From Chelatococcus caeni (GTDB taxonomy: Bacteria > Pseudomonadota > Alphaproteobacteria > Rhizobiales > Beijerinckiaceae): a stretch of 42,968 bases of DNA. The stretch lies in the NCBI RefSeq assembly GCF_014196925.1, contig NZ_JACIEN010000013.1:1-42968 (forward strand). The letters run 5' to 3'. Position numbers and translations under genes: made by a program. Below, in pieces: positions 32,170-41,722 of the stretch (position 1 is the first letter of the stretch; each line of letters opens with the position of its first letter). The notes beneath the pieces are model-generated. The model did not search any database, was not told where the DNA came from, and saw only the letters and a list, made by a program, of their open reading frames with translations.

Positions 32170-33927
32170 ATGCGATCGGGTTCGGGAACGCCGCCGGCGG
32201 CGTCCTGCCCCTCCGCCAGTGCCCGCACCGGATCGACGTCTCTTGCTGATGAGGGTCTCTCGGACGACAGACCGAAACGGTCTGCGCGGACGCTTTTGGG
32301 ACCGGCGCTTCAGGTCGCCGCCTCGCTGCTCTGGATACCGCAGGCCGCGCTCATCAGCCTGTCGGTCGGCGACATTGCCGCCGGTGGCGACATCGACGCC
32401 GTGCTCATCAATGCGGGAGGCGTTCTGGCGCTCGGCATCGTCAGGGCCGTGGTCGACGCGCTCGGCGGCCGGGTCGCCTATCGCCAGGCGCGGGCGCTCC
32501 TGTCCCATCATCGTCGCGACGCGCTCGCGACGCTGGCCGCGCGCTCGCCGCTCGATGCCGGGCGCCCGGGATCCGGGCTGGCCGCAAGCACGCTCGGCGA
32601 GCAGGCCGAGGCGATCGTTCCCTATCTTGCGCGTTTCCAGCCGGCGCGCCTGCGGGCGAGCATCGTTCCCCTTGCGATCCTTGGCTGCGTCTTCGTCTGG
32701 TCATGGGTGGCCGCTCTCGTCCTCCTCATCGCCGCGCCGCTGATCCCGATCTTCATGGCGCTCATCGGATGGCGCGCCAAAGCAGCCTCCGAGGCGCAGC
32801 TTGTCGAATTGGGCGGCATGAATGCCTTTCTGCTCGACAGGCTGCGCGGCCTGGCGACGATCCGTTCGCTCGATGCCGTCGATCTGACGGCCAATCGGCT
32901 GAGAACCGACGCCGAGAGCCTGCGCACCCGCACCATGGCGGTGCTGCGCATCGCCTTTCTGTCTTCGGCCGTGCTCGAGCTCTTCGCCGCGCTCGGCGTC
33001 GCCATGGTCGCCGTCTATGTCGGTTTCCATCTTCTCGGCCAGCTTCCCTTCGGCGCATGGGGCAGCAAGCTTTCGCTGAGCGAAGGCCTGTTCATCCTGC
33101 TGCTGGCGCCCGCCTTCTTCGAGCCCTTGCGCGACCTCTCCGCCGTCTGGCATGACCGCGCTGCCGGCGAGGCCGCGCTCGAAGCCCTGCAGCGCCTCGC
33201 CCAGAAAGGCGAACGGCTTCCCGGCGCCGCTGACGGGGCGTCGGCGGACAAGCCATCCTCGCTGGCGCCGCTTTCGGTGCGCGTCGAGAACCTCCGTTTC
33301 CGTCATGCCGGACAGCGCGCGCCGGTCTTCGATGGTTTCGGGCTCACGGTCGCGGCGGGAGAACATGTCGCACTGCTCGGGCCCAGCGGAACGGGAAAAT
33401 CGACACTGCTTGCGCTGCTTGCCGGTCTCTCCCTTCCCGAAAGCGGGCGCATCGTCATCGCTGGAGAGACGCTGACGGACCGCAATGCCTCGCTATTGCG
33501 CCGCCGCATTGCCTGGATCGGCCAGACACCGCATGTCTTCGCCGGCACGCTCGCCGGCAATGTCTCCCTCGGTCGGTCCGACGTCGGCAGGGCAGCCATC
33601 CAGAGCGCGCTGCAAAGCGTCGGTCTCGAAGAGGTTGCGGCCAGGAGAGGGGCCGTTCCGGTCGGCGAGAACGGGGTCGGGCTTTCGGGCGGCGAGGCTT
33701 CCCGCCTGGCGCTCGCGCGCGTGGCCGTGGCCCCGCAGACTGGGCTGGTCCTCGTCGACGAGCCCACCGCCCATCTCGACACCAGGACCGCAGCGGCGAT
33801 CGCCGATGCGTTGATTGCGCTTGCCCGTGGCCGCACGCTGATCGTGGCCACCCATGATCCGGTGCTCGCGGCGCGCATGGACCGGATCGTGCGCCTGGCG
33901 CCTTCGCCGCTGGAGGACGCCGCATGA
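32170..33927 (+). CDS. cydD: Cysteine/glutathione ABC exporter subunit CydD
   Basis: An ABC transporter half (585 residues from ATG 32170; a GTG at 32140 overlapping the regulator stop is an alternative). An N-terminal membrane domain with six predicted spans is followed by a nucleotide-binding domain with Walker A GPSGTGKST (about residue 405), signature GLSGGEASRLALARV and Walker B GLVLVDEPTAHLDT. With CydC it forms the heterodimer that exports cysteine and glutathione and is needed for cytochrome bd assembly. cydC starts in an ATGA overlap. Confidence 0.94.
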   Translation: MRSGSGTPPAASCPSASARTGSTSLADEGLSDDRPKRSARTLLGPALQVAASLLWIPQAALISLSVGDIAAGGDIDAVLINAGGVLALGIVRAVVDALGGRVAYRQARALLSHHRRDALATLAARSPLDAGRPGSGLAASTLGEQAEAIVPYLARFQPARLRASIVPLAILGCVFVWSWVAALVLLIAAPLIPIFMALIGWRAKAASEAQLVELGGMNAFLLDRLRGLATIRSLDAVDLTANRLRTDAESLRTRTMAVLRIAFLSSAVLELFAALGVAMVAVYVGFHLLGQLPFGAWGSKLSLSEGLFILLLAPAFFEPLRDLSAVWHDRAAGEAALEALQRLAQKGERLPGAADGASADKPSSLAPLSVRVENLRFRHAGQRAPVFDGFGLTVAAGEHVALLGPSGTGKSTLLALLAGLSLPESGRIVIAGETLTDRNASLLRRRIAWIGQTPHVFAGTLAGNVSLGRSDVGRAAIQSALQSVGLEEVAARRGAVPVGENGVGLSGGEASRLALARVAVAPQTGLVLVDEPTAHLDTRTAAAIADALIALARGRTLIVATHDPVLAARMDRIVRLAPSPLEDAA

Positions 33928-35615
33928 TCGCTCGTGCACGCCAGTTACTTCCGGTCGCGCGGCTGTTCCTCACCGGCAACCGCCCCATGCTGCTCTCCGG
34001 ACTGTTGCTTTCGGCGGCGACGGCGCTTTCCGGCGTGGCGCTCCTCGGCCTTTCCGGCTGGTTCATCACCGCGACAGCCATCGCGGGTCTGTCCGTTGCG
34101 ACCGCGCTCGCCTTCGACGTGTTTGCGCCGTCCGCGGGCATCCGCTTCCTGGCGCTGGCGCGCACGGCCGCCCGCTACGGCGAGCGGTTGACCACGCATG
34201 ACGCCACGCTCGGCGTTCTCGCCGAACTGCGCGAGCGCCTGTTCCGGGGATGGGCAAGAGCAGGGGTGGCGGGCGAACTCGCCAAGCGTCCCGCCCGTCT
34301 TCTCTTCCGCCTCACGCTCGACATCGACTCGCTCGACTCGCTCTATCTGCGGGTCGCCGTCCCGATCGCCGCCGCGCTCGCCGTGGCGCTGACGAGTGGT
34401 GTCGCCCTGGCGCTGGTGCATCCCGTGCTCGGCGCGGTGACCGCCATCTTTCTGGTTGTCGTCGGGACGGGCATCCCGATCGCAGCGGCGGTGGCTGCGA
34501 GGCGGCCGGCCCGGCGCAGGGCCTATGCCCTGGAGATCCTGCGCTCGCGGGTCATCGACCTCATCGCCGGCCAGACCGAATGGATCATGGCCGGGCAGCT
34601 CGCCGATCGCCAAGGCGAGCTCGGCGCCGTAGACCGCTACCTGTCGGACAGTGACGACGCACTGAACCGCATCGAAACGATGACCAGCATCGCCTTCGGC
34701 GCTGCCGGCGCGCTTCTCCTGTCGGCCGTCCTCGTGGCCATGGGGCTTCTGGCCGGACAAGGCATGTTCGCCGCGCCGGTCGCCGCCCTCGCTCTCCTCA
34801 TAGCCCTGGCCGCGCTCGATCCCTTTGCGGCGCTGCGGCGCGGATCCGTCGAACTCGGCCGCACGCTGCTTGCGGTACGGCGGATCGCACCGCGTCTGGA
34901 GGCGGCGGCGCCGGCACCCGGTATCGCACCGCCGCCACCGGGTATCGCCGCGTGCCTTGCCGATGTCACCGTCAGGCATTCCGGCGCGAGAGCCCCGATC
35001 CTCCATGCGATCTCGCTTTCAATACGGGCTGGCGAGCGTGTCGCCGTGATCGGCCCGAGCGGAGCCGGCAAGTCGACGCTGCTTGCCCTCATCGCGGGCG
35101 AGATCGGCGCCGAGACGGGGCAGGTCGCATGCCGCTCCGCCACGCTCTTCACCCAGCGGACCGAACTGTTCCAGGATTGCCTACGCGACAATCTGCGCCT
35201 TGCCGACCCACAAGCCGACGACCGCCGTCTTTGGGAGGCGCTGGACGCCGCCGGGCTGCGCCGCGATGTCGACGCCATGGCGCACGGTCTGGACACGCGC
35301 CTCGGGGAAGGAGGGTACGGCCTTTCCGGAGGACAGGCGCGCCGGCTCGCACTCGCCCGTCTCCTCCTTCGTGACACGCCGCTCTGGCTGCTCGACGAGC
35401 CGACGGAAGGTCTCGATGGGGCGACGGCGCGCGACGTGCTGGCGCGCATCATGGCGCGCGCCGCAGGCCGCACGATCGTCGTGGCGACGCATATCCGGCG
35501 CGAGGCCGAAAACGCCGACCGACTGGTCATCCTGAACAAGGGAACCATCACCGCCGTCATCGGGCGTGGCGAGCCCGGCTTCGTGGCCGCACTCGCCGCG
35601 CTGCGACCCGACTGA
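33924..35615 (+). CDS. cydC: Cysteine/glutathione ABC exporter subunit CydC
   Basis: A 563-residue ABC half-transporter translated from an ATGA overlap with cydD. Membrane domain residues about 15-300; nucleotide-binding domain with Walker A GPSGAGKSTLL (about residue 376), signature YGLSGGQARRLALARLLL and Walker B PLWLLDEPTEGLD. It pairs with CydD to keep the periplasmic thiol balance required for haem insertion into bd oxidase, a functional tie to the Dsb genes earlier in the window. Confidence 0.94.
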   Translation: MIARARQLLPVARLFLTGNRPMLLSGLLLSAATALSGVALLGLSGWFITATAIAGLSVATALAFDVFAPSAGIRFLALARTAARYGERLTTHDATLGVLAELRERLFRGWARAGVAGELAKRPARLLFRLTLDIDSLDSLYLRVAVPIAAALAVALTSGVALALVHPVLGAVTAIFLVVVGTGIPIAAAVAARRPARRRAYALEILRSRVIDLIAGQTEWIMAGQLADRQGELGAVDRYLSDSDDALNRIETMTSIAFGAAGALLLSAVLVAMGLLAGQGMFAAPVAALALLIALAALDPFAALRRGSVELGRTLLAVRRIAPRLEAAAPAPGIAPPPPGIAACLADVTVRHSGARAPILHAISLSIRAGERVAVIGPSGAGKSTLLALIAGEIGAETGQVACRSATLFTQRTELFQDCLRDNLRLADPQADDRRLWEALDAAGLRRDVDAMAHGLDTRLGEGGYGLSGGQARRLALARLLLRDTPLWLLDEPTEGLDGATARDVLARIMARAAGRTIVVATHIRREAENADRLVILNKGTITAVIGRGEPGFVAALAALRPD

Positions 35616-35695
35616 CGGCGCTCAACCGCAATCAGGCGCTACCTCTGGCGTGACGCCGTAATGACAAGGAGGCCGGACGAAGCCGGACCAAGTCA

Positions 35696-37273
35696 ATGGA
35701 ACTCGATATTGTTGATCTTTCGCGGCTGCAATTCGCCATAACCGCGCTCTACCACTTCCTGTTCGTGCCGCTGACGCTCGGCCTCTCCGTGCTGCTGGCC
35801 ATCATGGAGACGGTCTATGTCATGACCGGCCGGCCGATCTGGCGACAGATGACGAAATTCTGGGGCACGTTGTTCGGCATCAACTTCGTCCTCGGCGTCG
35901 CCACCGGCATCGTCATGGAATTCCAGTTCGGCATGAACTGGAGCTACTACAGCCACTATGTCGGGGACATCTTCGGCGCGCCGCTGGCGATCGAGGGTCT
36001 GATGGCCTTCTTCCTCGAGGCGACCTTCGTCGGCCTGTTCTTCTTCGGCTGGGACAAGCTCTCCAAGGTCGGTCATCTCGTGGCGACCTGGGCGGTGGCG
36101 CTCGGCTCCAACCTTTCGGCGCTGTGGATCCTCGTCGCCAACGGCTGGATGCAGAACCCGGCCGGCTCCGTCTTCAATCCCGAAACAATGCGCATGGAGG
36201 TTAGCGACTTCTATGCCGTGCTGCTCAACCCGGTGGCGCAGGCGAAGTTCGTCCATACGGTCTCGGCAGGCTATGTCACCGCCGCGGTGTTCGTGCTCGG
36301 CGTTTCGGCCTGGTACGCGCTCAAGGGCCGTCATGCGGAACTCGCGAAACGCTCTATGACGGTTGCTGCCTCCTTCGGCCTTGCGGCTGCCCTGTCCGTC
36401 GTCGTGCTCGGTGACGAAAGCGGTTATCTGTCGACCGAGCACCAGAAGATGAAGCTCGCGGCCATCGAGGGCATGTGGGAAACCGAACCGGCTCCCGCCG
36501 CCTTCACGCTCCTCGGCTTGCCCGATCAGCAATCCCGCGAGACCCATTACGCAGTCAAGATTCCCTGGGTCATGGGCCTGATCGGAACGCGCTCTCTCAC
36601 GACCGAAATCCCGGGCATCGAGGAGCTCGTGGTCCATGCCGAAAGCCGCATCCGCCGGGGAATCGCCGCCTTCGACGCGCTCCAGCAGATTCGGGAAGCC
36701 GGAGGCCCGAACGCCGTCGCTGCGGACGTTCGCGCGGCCTTCGAGGACAACGGCCAGCATCTCGGCTACGCCTTGCTGCTCAAGCGGTACGTCGACGATC
36801 CGCGCCAGGCGAGCGACGCGCAGATCGCGCAGGCGGCATGGGATACGGTGCCGCACGTGCCGTCCCTGTTCTGGTCGTTCCGCATCATGGTCGGGCTGGG
36901 CTTCTTCTTCATCGCTTTGATGGCCCTGTTCTTCTATCTCTCGGCAAGACGCAGGCTCGACCGCTATCCCCTGCTGCTGCGTCTCGCGGTCTTTTCCATC
37001 CCGCTGCCGTGGATCGCAGCCGAGCTCGGATGGGTCGTCGCCGAGTTCGGTCGCCAGCCCTGGATCATCGAAGGTGTGCTTCCCACCGCCGCCGCGGTCT
37101 CGAATCTCGGGGCCGCGACGCTGCTCGTCACCATCGCCGGCTTCGTGCTGATCTACACGGTCCTGTTCGTCATCGAGATGGCCCTGATGATCCGGGCGAT
37201 CCGCAAGGGACCCGAGCCCGACGACGAGGCCGAGGCCGAACTCGTTTCCCCGTCCCTTGTCGCCGCGGAGTGA
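35696..37273 (+). CDS. cydA: Cytochrome bd ubiquinol oxidase subunit I
   Basis: A 525-residue integral membrane oxidase subunit that oxidises quinol and reduces oxygen to water. It has [24 protein letters not shown] with a haem-ligand His (21), the quinol-binding loop with [15 protein letters not shown], and [21 protein letters not shown]. The Q-loop is of the short type common outside enterobacteria. Bd oxidases resist sulfide, which would poison haem-copper oxidases, so presence alongside sulfide-detoxification genes makes sense. It starts 80 bp after cydC with AAGGAGG upstream (35668-35674). Confidence 0.96.
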   Translation: MELDIVDLSRLQFAITALYHFLFVPLTLGLSVLLAIMETVYVMTGRPIWRQMTKFWGTLFGINFVLGVATGIVMEFQFGMNWSYYSHYVGDIFGAPLAIEGLMAFFLEATFVGLFFFGWDKLSKVGHLVATWAVALGSNLSALWILVANGWMQNPAGSVFNPETMRMEVSDFYAVLLNPVAQAKFVHTVSAGYVTAAVFVLGVSAWYALKGRHAELAKRSMTVAASFGLAAALSVVVLGDESGYLSTEHQKMKLAAIEGMWETEPAPAAFTLLGLPDQQSRETHYAVKIPWVMGLIGTRSLTTEIPGIEELVVHAESRIRRGIAAFDALQQIREAGGPNAVAADVRAAFEDNGQHLGYALLLKRYVDDPRQASDAQIAQAAWDTVPHVPSLFWSFRIMVGLGFFFIALMALFFYLSARRRLDRYPLLLRLAVFSIPLPWIAAELGWVVAEFGRQPWIIEGVLPTAAAVSNLGAATLLVTIAGFVLIYTVLFVIEMALMIRAIRKGPEPDDEAEAELVSPSLVAAE

Positions 37274-37278
37274 ACATC

Positions 37279-38436
37279 ATGATCCTGCATCAATTCATCG
37301 ACTACGAAATGCTCCGCGTCGTCTGGTGGCTGCTGCTCGGCGTGCTCCTGATCGGTTTCGCCGTGATGGACGGCTTCGACCTTGGTACCGCCACGCTGCT
37401 GCCCTTCGTCGCCAGGAGTGATGTGGAGCGGCGCGTCGTCATCAACGCGGTCGGGCCGGTCTGGGAAGGCAACCAGGTCTGGCTGATCCTCGGCGGCGGC
37501 GCCATCTTCGCCGCCTGGCCGCCGCTCTATGCGGTGTCCTTCTCCGGCTTCTACCTGGCCATGTTCGCCATCCTCTTCGCGCTGATCCTGCGCCCGGTCG
37601 GTTTCAAATACCGTTCCAAGCGCGACAGCGCGGCCTGGCGCTCGGCCTGGGACTGGGCCCTCTTCATAGGCGGTTTCGTGCCGGCGCTCGTCATGGGCGT
37701 GGCAGTCGGCAATGTGCTGCAGGGCGTGCCGTTCCGTTTCGGCGACGATCTGCGCATCTATTATGAGGGCACGACGCTGTTCGAACTGCTCAATCCGTTC
37801 GGATTGCTGGCCGGGCTTGTCTCGGTCGCCATGCTCGTCATGCATGGGGCGGCCTGGCTCATCCTGAAAAGCGAGGGTCCCGTCGCCGAGCGCGCGCGAC
37901 GCTGGGGAAGCATCGCCGCCATCGTGACGATCGCCCTGTTCGCGCTCGGCGGCGTCTGGCTCTGGCTCGGCATCGACGGCTATCGGATCGCCAGCGAAGT
38001 CACCACGACCGGTGCGTCCAACCCGCTGCGCAAAACCGTCGAGCAGGCGCCAGGCGTCTGGTTTGAGAACTATGGCGCGCATGCGTGGATGACGATCGCT
38101 CCCGCGCTCGGCTTCCTCGGCGCGGCGGGGGGCTACGCCTTCATGCGCGCGCGCCGGGAAATCCCGGCACTGCTCTCCACCTCGATCTCCATCCTCGGCA
38201 TCATCTCGACGGTGGGATTGTCGATGTTCCCGTTCATCCTTCCGTCCTCCCTCGACCCCCGGTCGAGCCTGACGGTCTGGGATGCCTCCTCGAGCCATCT
38301 CACGCTCTTCATCATGCTGGTCGTGACCGTCGTCTTCGTGCCGATCATCGTCGCCTATACCGCGTGGGTCTATCGCGTCCTGTGGGGCAAGGTGGACGAG
38401 AAGGGCATCCGCGAAGGAAACGGTCACGCCTATTGA
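37279..38436 (+). CDS. cydB: Cytochrome bd ubiquinol oxidase subunit II
   Basis: A 385-residue membrane subunit starting [43 protein letters not shown], the regular CydB N-terminus, with [23 protein letters not shown] and a C-terminal [18 protein letters not shown] 37279 is 5 nt after the cydA stop; a GTG overlapping that stop is also in frame. It pairs with CydA. Confidence 0.95.
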   Translation: MILHQFIDYEMLRVVWWLLLGVLLIGFAVMDGFDLGTATLLPFVARSDVERRVVINAVGPVWEGNQVWLILGGGAIFAAWPPLYAVSFSGFYLAMFAILFALILRPVGFKYRSKRDSAAWRSAWDWALFIGGFVPALVMGVAVGNVLQGVPFRFGDDLRIYYEGTTLFELLNPFGLLAGLVSVAMLVMHGAAWLILKSEGPVAERARRWGSIAAIVTIALFALGGVWLWLGIDGYRIASEVTTTGASNPLRKTVEQAPGVWFENYGAHAWMTIAPALGFLGAAGGYAFMRARREIPALLSTSISILGIISTVGLSMFPFILPSSLDPRSSLTVWDASSSHLTLFIMLVVTVVFVPIIVAYTAWVYRVLWGKVDEKGIREGNGHAY

Positions 38437-38453
38437 CGGAAAGGATAGTTGCA

Positions 38454-38600
38454 ATGTGGTATTTCGCCTGGCTTCTCGGCCTGCCGCTGGCGGCGGCGTT
38501 CGCCGTCCTCAATGCGATGTGGTACGAGCTCATGGACGACACGGCGAAGAAGCCGACGCAGCCGCTGCCCGCGGCCGGACACGCCCGCCCGGACCGGTGA
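38454..38600 (+). CDS. cydX: Cytochrome bd small subunit CydX
   Basis: A 48-residue single-span protein, MWYFAWLLGLPLAAAFAVLNAMWYELM then a polar tail, matching CydX/YbgT which stabilises the haem groups of bd oxidase. It follows cydB by 17 bp with GGAAAGGA as ribosome site. The frame is much shorter than the long overlapping open frames here, but the match is clear. Confidence 0.92.
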   Translation: MWYFAWLLGLPLAAAFAVLNAMWYELMDDTAKKPTQPLPAAGHARPDR

Positions 38601-38608
38601 GCCCCGGG

Positions 38609-38630
38609 ACGTCACCTTTCGGTGGCGTCT
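38609..38630 (+). terminator. Terminator-like hairpin after cydX
   Basis: GACGTCACC (38609-38617) pairs with GGTGGCGTC (38622-38630), with one G-T pair, around a TTTC loop. It is 8 bp past the cydX stop and between two convergent genes; the T-run is weak. Confidence 0.6.
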
Positions 38631-38730
38631 TGGCGTCTTCCAGCGGCGGCAGTCGCTTTGCCATGCCGCAGCGACGATGGTTCAGCGGCGCATGCCAAGG
38701 GCGGATGCCATGCCGCGTGGCGGCCTCGCT

Positions 38731-39684
38731 TCACCCCTGCTGGCCTTTGGCCCAGGTCTGGATGAGCCGTCCCAGGGCACGAAACTCCTCGCCGCGCATC
38801 GATTGCCTGCGCCAGCACAGGCCGATCTCCCGGGCATTGGCCTGGTCCGACAGCGGCCGCGTCACCACCGGGCTGCCTTTGAGAATGCCCGCGGACAGCG
38901 CGCTTTCGGGAAGCAGGGTCGCTCCCATCCCCTCGGCGACCATAGCGACCAGCGTGTGCAGGCTGGTCGCCGAAAAGGTCGTCTGCATCCGTCGGGGAGC
39001 CGCCTCCAGGAACGGCAATGCATGGCTGTGAAGGCACTGATCCTTCTCCAGGAGCAGAAGCGGCTCGCCGTTGAGGTTATCCTCGCTCAGACATTGCGCA
39101 TCGGCGAGCGAATGCTGAGGGCTGCAGGCGAACCAGTAGGGATCCTTGAACAGGGCCATCGTCTCGAAGCCGCCCACGTCATAGGGGAAGGCCATGAGCA
39201 GCAGATCGAGCCGGCCCGCCGCCAGCCGCTCGAGCAGAGCCCCCGTCTTGTCCTCCCGCAGCACCAGCCTCAGCTCCGGATATCGCCCGCTGATGTAGGG
39301 CAGGAGCCTCGGAAGAAGAAACGGCCCGATCGTCGGGATCACCCCGAGGGCGAGCTGACCGGTCAAAGGCAGGGCTGCCCTCGCACCCATCTCGATGAGC
39401 GCCTCGGCCTCCTGGAGAAGATGGCGCGCCCGCTCGGCGATCTGGAGACCGGCCGGTGTGATGAAGACGGTCCGCTTCGTGCGCTCGGCCAGCGTGACGC
39501 CGAGCACGGCTTCGAGTTCCCTGATGCCAACGCTGAGCGTCGACTGGGTCACCCCGCATGCATCCGCCGCCCGTCCGAAATGGCTGTGATCCGCCAGGGC
39601 GACGAGATAGCGCAGCTGCCTCAGATTCGGGAGCGGCTTCACCGGCAATCGTTTCCTTCGATAACTGAAGCCAGAATAATTCAT
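38731..39684 (-). CDS. OxyR-like LysR-family redox regulator with only the peroxidatic cysteine
   Basis: A 317-residue LysR protein. HTH: LPNLRQLRYLVALADHSHFGRAADACGVTQSTLSVGIRELEAVLGVTLAERTKR, a good OxyR match, then a regulatory domain with GVIPTIGPFLLPRLLPY. The redox loop reads LLLLEKDQCLHSHALPF: Cys217 matches E. coli Cys199, but the position of Cys208 (nine residues on) is Leu226. Cys187 and Cys198 lie in other loops. It could sense by forming a mixed disulfide, sulfenate or persulfide rather than an intramolecular disulfide. It is divergent from a persulfide-dioxygenase-like gene, peroxiredoxin and OsmC, its probable targets. ATG 39684 was used; longer upstream frame is antisense to the neighbour. 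Confidence 0.9.
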   Translation of the reverse strand: MNYSGFSYRRKRLPVKPLPNLRQLRYLVALADHSHFGRAADACGVTQSTLSVGIRELEAVLGVTLAERTKRTVFITPAGLQIAERARHLLQEAEALIEMGARAALPLTGQLALGVIPTIGPFLLPRLLPYISGRYPELRLVLREDKTGALLERLAAGRLDLLLMAFPYDVGGFETMALFKDPYWFACSPQHSLADAQCLSEDNLNGEPLLLLEKDQCLHSHALPFLEAAPRRMQTTFSATSLHTLVAMVAEGMGATLLPESALSAGILKGSPVVTRPLSDQANAREIGLCWRRQSMRGEEFRALGRLIQTWAKGQQG

Positions 39685-39747
39685 TTCTACGAACTTACGC
39701 AATATCGTATATGAGGCGCAGAGCAATATTCGAAGGAGGATCATCTG

Positions 39748-40650
39748 ATGGGCCCGAAGCCAGCTTCCTATCCAGTCGATCTCTCGGTCAGTCCAGACGT
39801 AACGCCGTTTTTCGACGAGGCGACCAACACCATCAGCTACGTCGTCAAGGACCCGGCCTCCAAGGCGTGCGCCATTGTCGATTCGGTGATGGACATCGAC
39901 TACGCCGCCGGCCGGATCGCCTACGAGTCCGCCGATGAGATAATCGACTTCGTCACCAGGAATGGATTGACCGTCGAGTGGCTGATCGAGACGCACGTCC
40001 ACGCCGACCATCTTTCGGCCGCGCCCTACATCCAGGCGAAGCTCGGCGGCAAGCTGGGCATCGGCGACCGCATCACCATCGTCCAGGACACCTTCGGCAA
40101 GATCTTCAACGAAGGCACCGAGTTTCAGCGGGACGGCAGCCAGTTCGACCGGCTGTTCCAGGACGGCGACACCTACACGATCGGGACGATGAATGCGTTC
40201 GCCATGCACACGCCCGGCCACACGCCCGCATGCATGACCCATGTCGTCGGCAATGCCGCCTTCGTGGGCGACACCCTGTTCATGCCCGACAGCGGAACGG
40301 CTCGCGCCGATTTCCCGGGTGGGGATGCACACGAACTCTATCGCTCCATCAAGAAGGTGCTCGCCCTTCCTCCTGAGATGCGCCTGTTCATGTGCCACGA
40401 CTATGGTGCCGACGGCCGGCGGGAAATCCGATGGGAAACCACGGTCGGTGAGGAGCGCGCGCACAACAAGCACGCGCGCGACGGCATCAGCGAAGACGAG
40501 TTCGTCGCCATGCGGACGGCCCGCGACGCGACCCTCGCCATGCCCAAGCTCATCATTCCGTCGATCCAGGTGAACATGAAGGCCGGCGAACTGCCTGCGC
40601 CCGATGCCAGCGGCAAGCGCTTCCTCAAGGTTCCCATCGACGCTCTCTGA
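39748..40650 (+). CDS. BLH/ETHE1-like metallo-hydrolase, second copy
   Basis: A 300-residue homolog of the enzyme at 23288. Metal-binding motifs: THVHADH (83-88), TPGHTPACMTH, GDTLFMPDSGTARADFPGG, MCHDYGADGR. The N-terminal start is SPDVTPFFDEATNTISYVVKDPASKACAIVDSVMDID. It is preceded by GAAGGAGGA (39738-39746). It is next to an OxyR-like regulator and a peroxiredoxin, so it may clear persulfides produced under oxidative stress. Because both copies share the same ligands, the difference is probably in regulation. Confidence 0.92.
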   Translation: MGPKPASYPVDLSVSPDVTPFFDEATNTISYVVKDPASKACAIVDSVMDIDYAAGRIAYESADEIIDFVTRNGLTVEWLIETHVHADHLSAAPYIQAKLGGKLGIGDRITIVQDTFGKIFNEGTEFQRDGSQFDRLFQDGDTYTIGTMNAFAMHTPGHTPACMTHVVGNAAFVGDTLFMPDSGTARADFPGGDAHELYRSIKKVLALPPEMRLFMCHDYGADGRREIRWETTVGEERAHNKHARDGISEDEFVAMRTARDATLAMPKLIIPSIQVNMKAGELPAPDASGKRFLKVPIDAL

Positions 40651-40714
40651 CTGCCGGATATCCGCAGCAGAATCACCCCGCACCCCGCTCAACCACAACG
40701 AAAAGGACAACCCT

Positions 40715-41449
40715 ATGAGCTGCTCCGATACCAGACCCCAGCCGACGCCGACGGCCAGCGAGAGCCCGGCGCCAAGCGCCGCCACTTCGTCGTACGCATC
40801 GACCGAGCCAACCGGCTCCGCGGCCATGCCCCGCATCAACGAACCGGCGCCAGCCTTCAAGGCCAACACGACGCATGGCGAGCGCTCGCTTGCGGACTAT
40901 AAAGGGCGCTGGCTCGTGCTGTTCTCCCACCCGGCCGATTTCACGCCTGTGTGCACCACCGAGTTCATCGGCTTCGCCAAGGCTGCCAACGCGTTCAAGG
41001 CGCTCGATTGCGAATTGCTCGGTCTCTCCATCGACAGCATCTTCTCGCATCTAGCCTGGGTCAGGAACATCAAGGAGAAGTTCGAGGTCGATATCCCGTT
41101 CCCGATCATCGAGGATCTGTCGATGACGGTCGCCAGGGCCTACGGCATGATCCATCCGGGCGCCTCCGACACCTCCGCCGTGCGCGCGACCTTCATCATC
41201 GATCCCAATGGCATCCTGAGGGCCATGGTCTACTACCCGATGACCAACGGCCGCAGCGTCGCGGAGATCCTCCGCCTCGTGAAAGCGCTCCGCACCAGCG
41301 ATGCCCATTCCGTCGCCACCCCGGAGGCCTGGCAGCCCGGCGAGAAGGTTCTGGTCGGTGCACCGAAGACCGTCGAGGCCTGCGAGAGCCGCATGAAGGA
41401 CGGCCTCGAGACGACAGACTGGTACTTCTCCATGAAGTCCGTCGCCTGA
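40715..41449 (+). CDS. Peroxiredoxin (AhpC/Prx6-like)
   Basis: A 244-residue peroxiredoxin. Residues 1-37 are a Ser/Pro/Thr-rich extension beginning MSCSDTRPQP, unusual for this family; the normal start would be MPRINEPAPAF at residue 38. The peroxidatic Cys is 80 in SHPADFTPVCTTEFIGF, and the C-terminal arm holds another Cys in VEACESRMKDGLETTDWYF, as in 2-Cys Prx6-type enzymes. It follows the metallo-hydrolase gene by 64 bp and precedes a terminator-like hairpin, so these two are probably one unit under the divergent OxyR-like regulator. Confidence 0.93.
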   Translation: MSCSDTRPQPTPTASESPAPSAATSSYASTEPTGSAAMPRINEPAPAFKANTTHGERSLADYKGRWLVLFSHPADFTPVCTTEFIGFAKAANAFKALDCELLGLSIDSIFSHLAWVRNIKEKFEVDIPFPIIEDLSMTVARAYGMIHPGASDTSAVRATFIIDPNGILRAMVYYPMTNGRSVAEILRLVKALRTSDAHSVATPEAWQPGEKVLVGAPKTVEACESRMKDGLETTDWYFSMKSVA

Positions 41450-41459
41450 CAATCAGCTT

Positions 41460-41486
41460 CGGGACGTTCCCCAAAGGGACGTCCCG
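41460..41486 (+). terminator. Terminator-like hairpin after the peroxiredoxin gene
   Basis: CGGGACGTTCCC and GGGACGTCCCG form an 11-bp stem with one bulged T around a short CAAA loop, 10 bp after the stop. It probably ends the metallo-hydrolase-peroxiredoxin transcript. The next 236 bp to the OsmC gene show no convincing gene. Confidence 0.65.
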
Positions 41487-41722
41487 ACATTGTTGCCTCC
41501 GGCGACAAGAGCGGCCTCGACGGGGCGGAAGCCCGCAAGGACGGATGCGGCCGAAGAAATGGGCCGACGCGCGAGAAGCATCGCGCCGAAGCGAGCATCG
41601 GTCTCTCACCGGGCGAGCTCATCACGAAAAGCAACCTCGGAGGCTGAAGCGCTTGCTTGCCCCGTCAATGGCCGAACGGCGCCGATTCAATTGAGATGTT
41701 CAACGAGCGAGTGTAGCCGCAT

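Noticed and set aside
39685-40869. Extension of the OxyR-like frame to 712 codons
   Set aside because: The added part is antisense to the metallo-hydrolase gene; the regulator HTH starts about 20 residues after ATG 39684.
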